Of a stretch of DNA of 64,000 bases, positions 63,291-64,000 are shown piece after piece. The stretch is from Azorinus chamasolen (Eukaryota > Mollusca > Bivalvia > Cardiida > Solecurtidae). The stretch's first letter is position 1; each line of letters opens with the position of its first letter. The position numbers were made by a program, and so were the translations under genes. Below the pieces are notes generated by a model. That model saw nothing but the letters and a program-made list of their open reading frames with translations, had not been told where the DNA came from and ran no database searches. The stretch lies in NCBI GenBank assembly GCA_963576725.1, contig OY755243.1, positions 38,549,243 through 38,613,242 of the forward strand, given 5' to 3'.

Positions 63291-63403
63291 CATAATGAAA
63301 TTGATGGAAATGCACTCTGTACCTTTAGTACATTTAACTCATTTTAAGATAAAAGACTTTAATCAATCAAGTATAAAGGAAGTGGTTGCCAAGCTCTTAT
63401 AAT

Positions 63404-63620
63404 GTTTAACTCTCTCAACGCCGAAATCGCCGGAAGCCTACCCACGTGACTTGTTGTAATGAGCAAATCTGTGAGTCCCTTTAGAAGTAGTTTGGATCCA
63501 GATGTGTAACTCGACGTCTCATCAGAATCCAAACAGTTTGACATATGCACTACCAACGTTATAGATAAGTTAAAGCGACATTGTTAGCGGACGAAAAGTA
63601 TTTGGCACCAAAAGACATCA
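63404..63620 (+). mobile_element. E-like MITE, diverged
   Basis: TTAACTCTCTCAACGCCG, hairpin TTTGGATCCAGATG ... GACGTCTCATCAGAATCC with one arm deleted, and TAGCGGACGAAAAG near the right. Confidence 0.65.
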
Positions 63621-63911
63621 AACCTATCGTTTATATTTTTTTATATATATAGAATTATTAAGATTGTCTTTGCCGACAATAATGTTAAACAGTTATTGAC
63701 CAAAATTATTGGCAGAGTAACTCAGTTTCTAATTTAGATTCAAACTGATTCAAACAGTATCAAACTATTTCATAAAGATCGGGTAGAAATTACGTTCAAG
63801 TAAATAAAAGGGAATCAACCATTTGAATGCTTCAAACTGAAAGTGGAAACGTCTATCAATGTTTTACTATACAGTCCATTCTTTATGAAATACTTAAACT
63901 TGCTATTGGAT

Positions 63912-63990
63912 AAAAATGTCAAACAGTGCAGACCCTGATTAGAGAGCTCCTCTAGGAACACTCTGAGTTAGGTTTACACTCATTGAAAAT
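63912..63990 (+). mobile_element. J hairpin at the window edge
   Basis: AAACAGTGCAGACCCTGATT, GAGAGCTCCTCTAGGAACAC, TGAGTTAGGTTTACACTC. It may continue past the window. Confidence 0.6.
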
Positions 63991-64000
63991 TCGTTTTCCG

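Overview
This window is almost entirely non-coding animal DNA. It is AT-rich and has no operons, ribosome binding sites or long ORFs. It has microsatellites up to about 870 bp, an intron-bearing gene exon and a dense field of short palindromic DNA transposons. The repeat style (many foldback MITEs, frequent TACATGTA words, one MITE with TGGGGCCCGTTTTAT ends) suggests a lophotrochozoan, most likely a bivalve mollusc. That placement is inference; nothing here fixes the species.

Genes. One exon is recognised with reasonable confidence: the last coding exon of a LURAP1/LURAP1L-type leucine-rich adaptor gene, minus strand, 10555-11049, with a good splice acceptor. Its 5' exon is not seen. Two other minus-strand ORFs (28324-28674 and 30737-31270) look non-random but I do not recognise them. 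Most other short ORFs are frames through repeat hairpins and are not annotated as genes.

Mobile DNA. I sorted the dispersed elements by eye into families, and these letters are used throughout. CAGT-ended families sit between TA dinucleotides, begin CAGTAAAACC and end GGTTTTACTG, which is pogo/Tigger-like: A (about 204 bp, nearly perfect palindrome), B (about 204 bp), H (looser, GCTTAATGCAGG arms) and G (one 319-bp copy). TTAA-ended families begin TTAACCC and end GGGTTAA, which is piggyBac-like: C (about 229 bp, centre GCATTTGCTCC/GGAGCAAATGC), D (about 245 bp, the commonest), E and subtype E2 (about 215 bp, GGATCCAGATGAGACGCCGAG hairpin arm), F (about 250 bp) and K (one copy). J denotes D-like hairpins with a GAGGGCTCC arm. 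Strand for D is + when the AT-rich arm is at the left; for C + when CTATTTTTAGACCC is at the left; for E and F + when the hairpin is near the left end. Near-symmetric CAGT elements carry no strand.

Layout. 1-10 kb: C-rich tract, F, E, A, B and D elements, CT/CTAT microsatellite. 10-12 kb: LURAP-like exon with MITEs in its upstream intron. 12-16.5 kb: CT tract, then a Tc1/mariner-group transposon with a decayed transposase (14678-15711) sitting inside a D element, then a 48/28-bp minisatellite. 16.5-30 kb: many A, D and E copies, a 196-bp tandem duplication, a 36-bp tandem array and the G element. 30-31.5 kb: a 137-bp palindrome beside an unrecognised ORF. 32-44 kb: more MITEs, with an exact K-in-H nesting at 36980-37420. 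44.4-47.7 kb: a 45-bp minisatellite broken by unique DNA and a 158-bp palindrome, then a TATG microsatellite. 47.8-64 kb: MITEs again, with a 10-bp satellite and further nested insertions.

The most interesting feature is the system of elements. Two groups with different target sites share the same hairpin apex, GCTCCTATAGGAGC. They nest in each other at TTAA, share TTAA junctions and seed tandem repeats.
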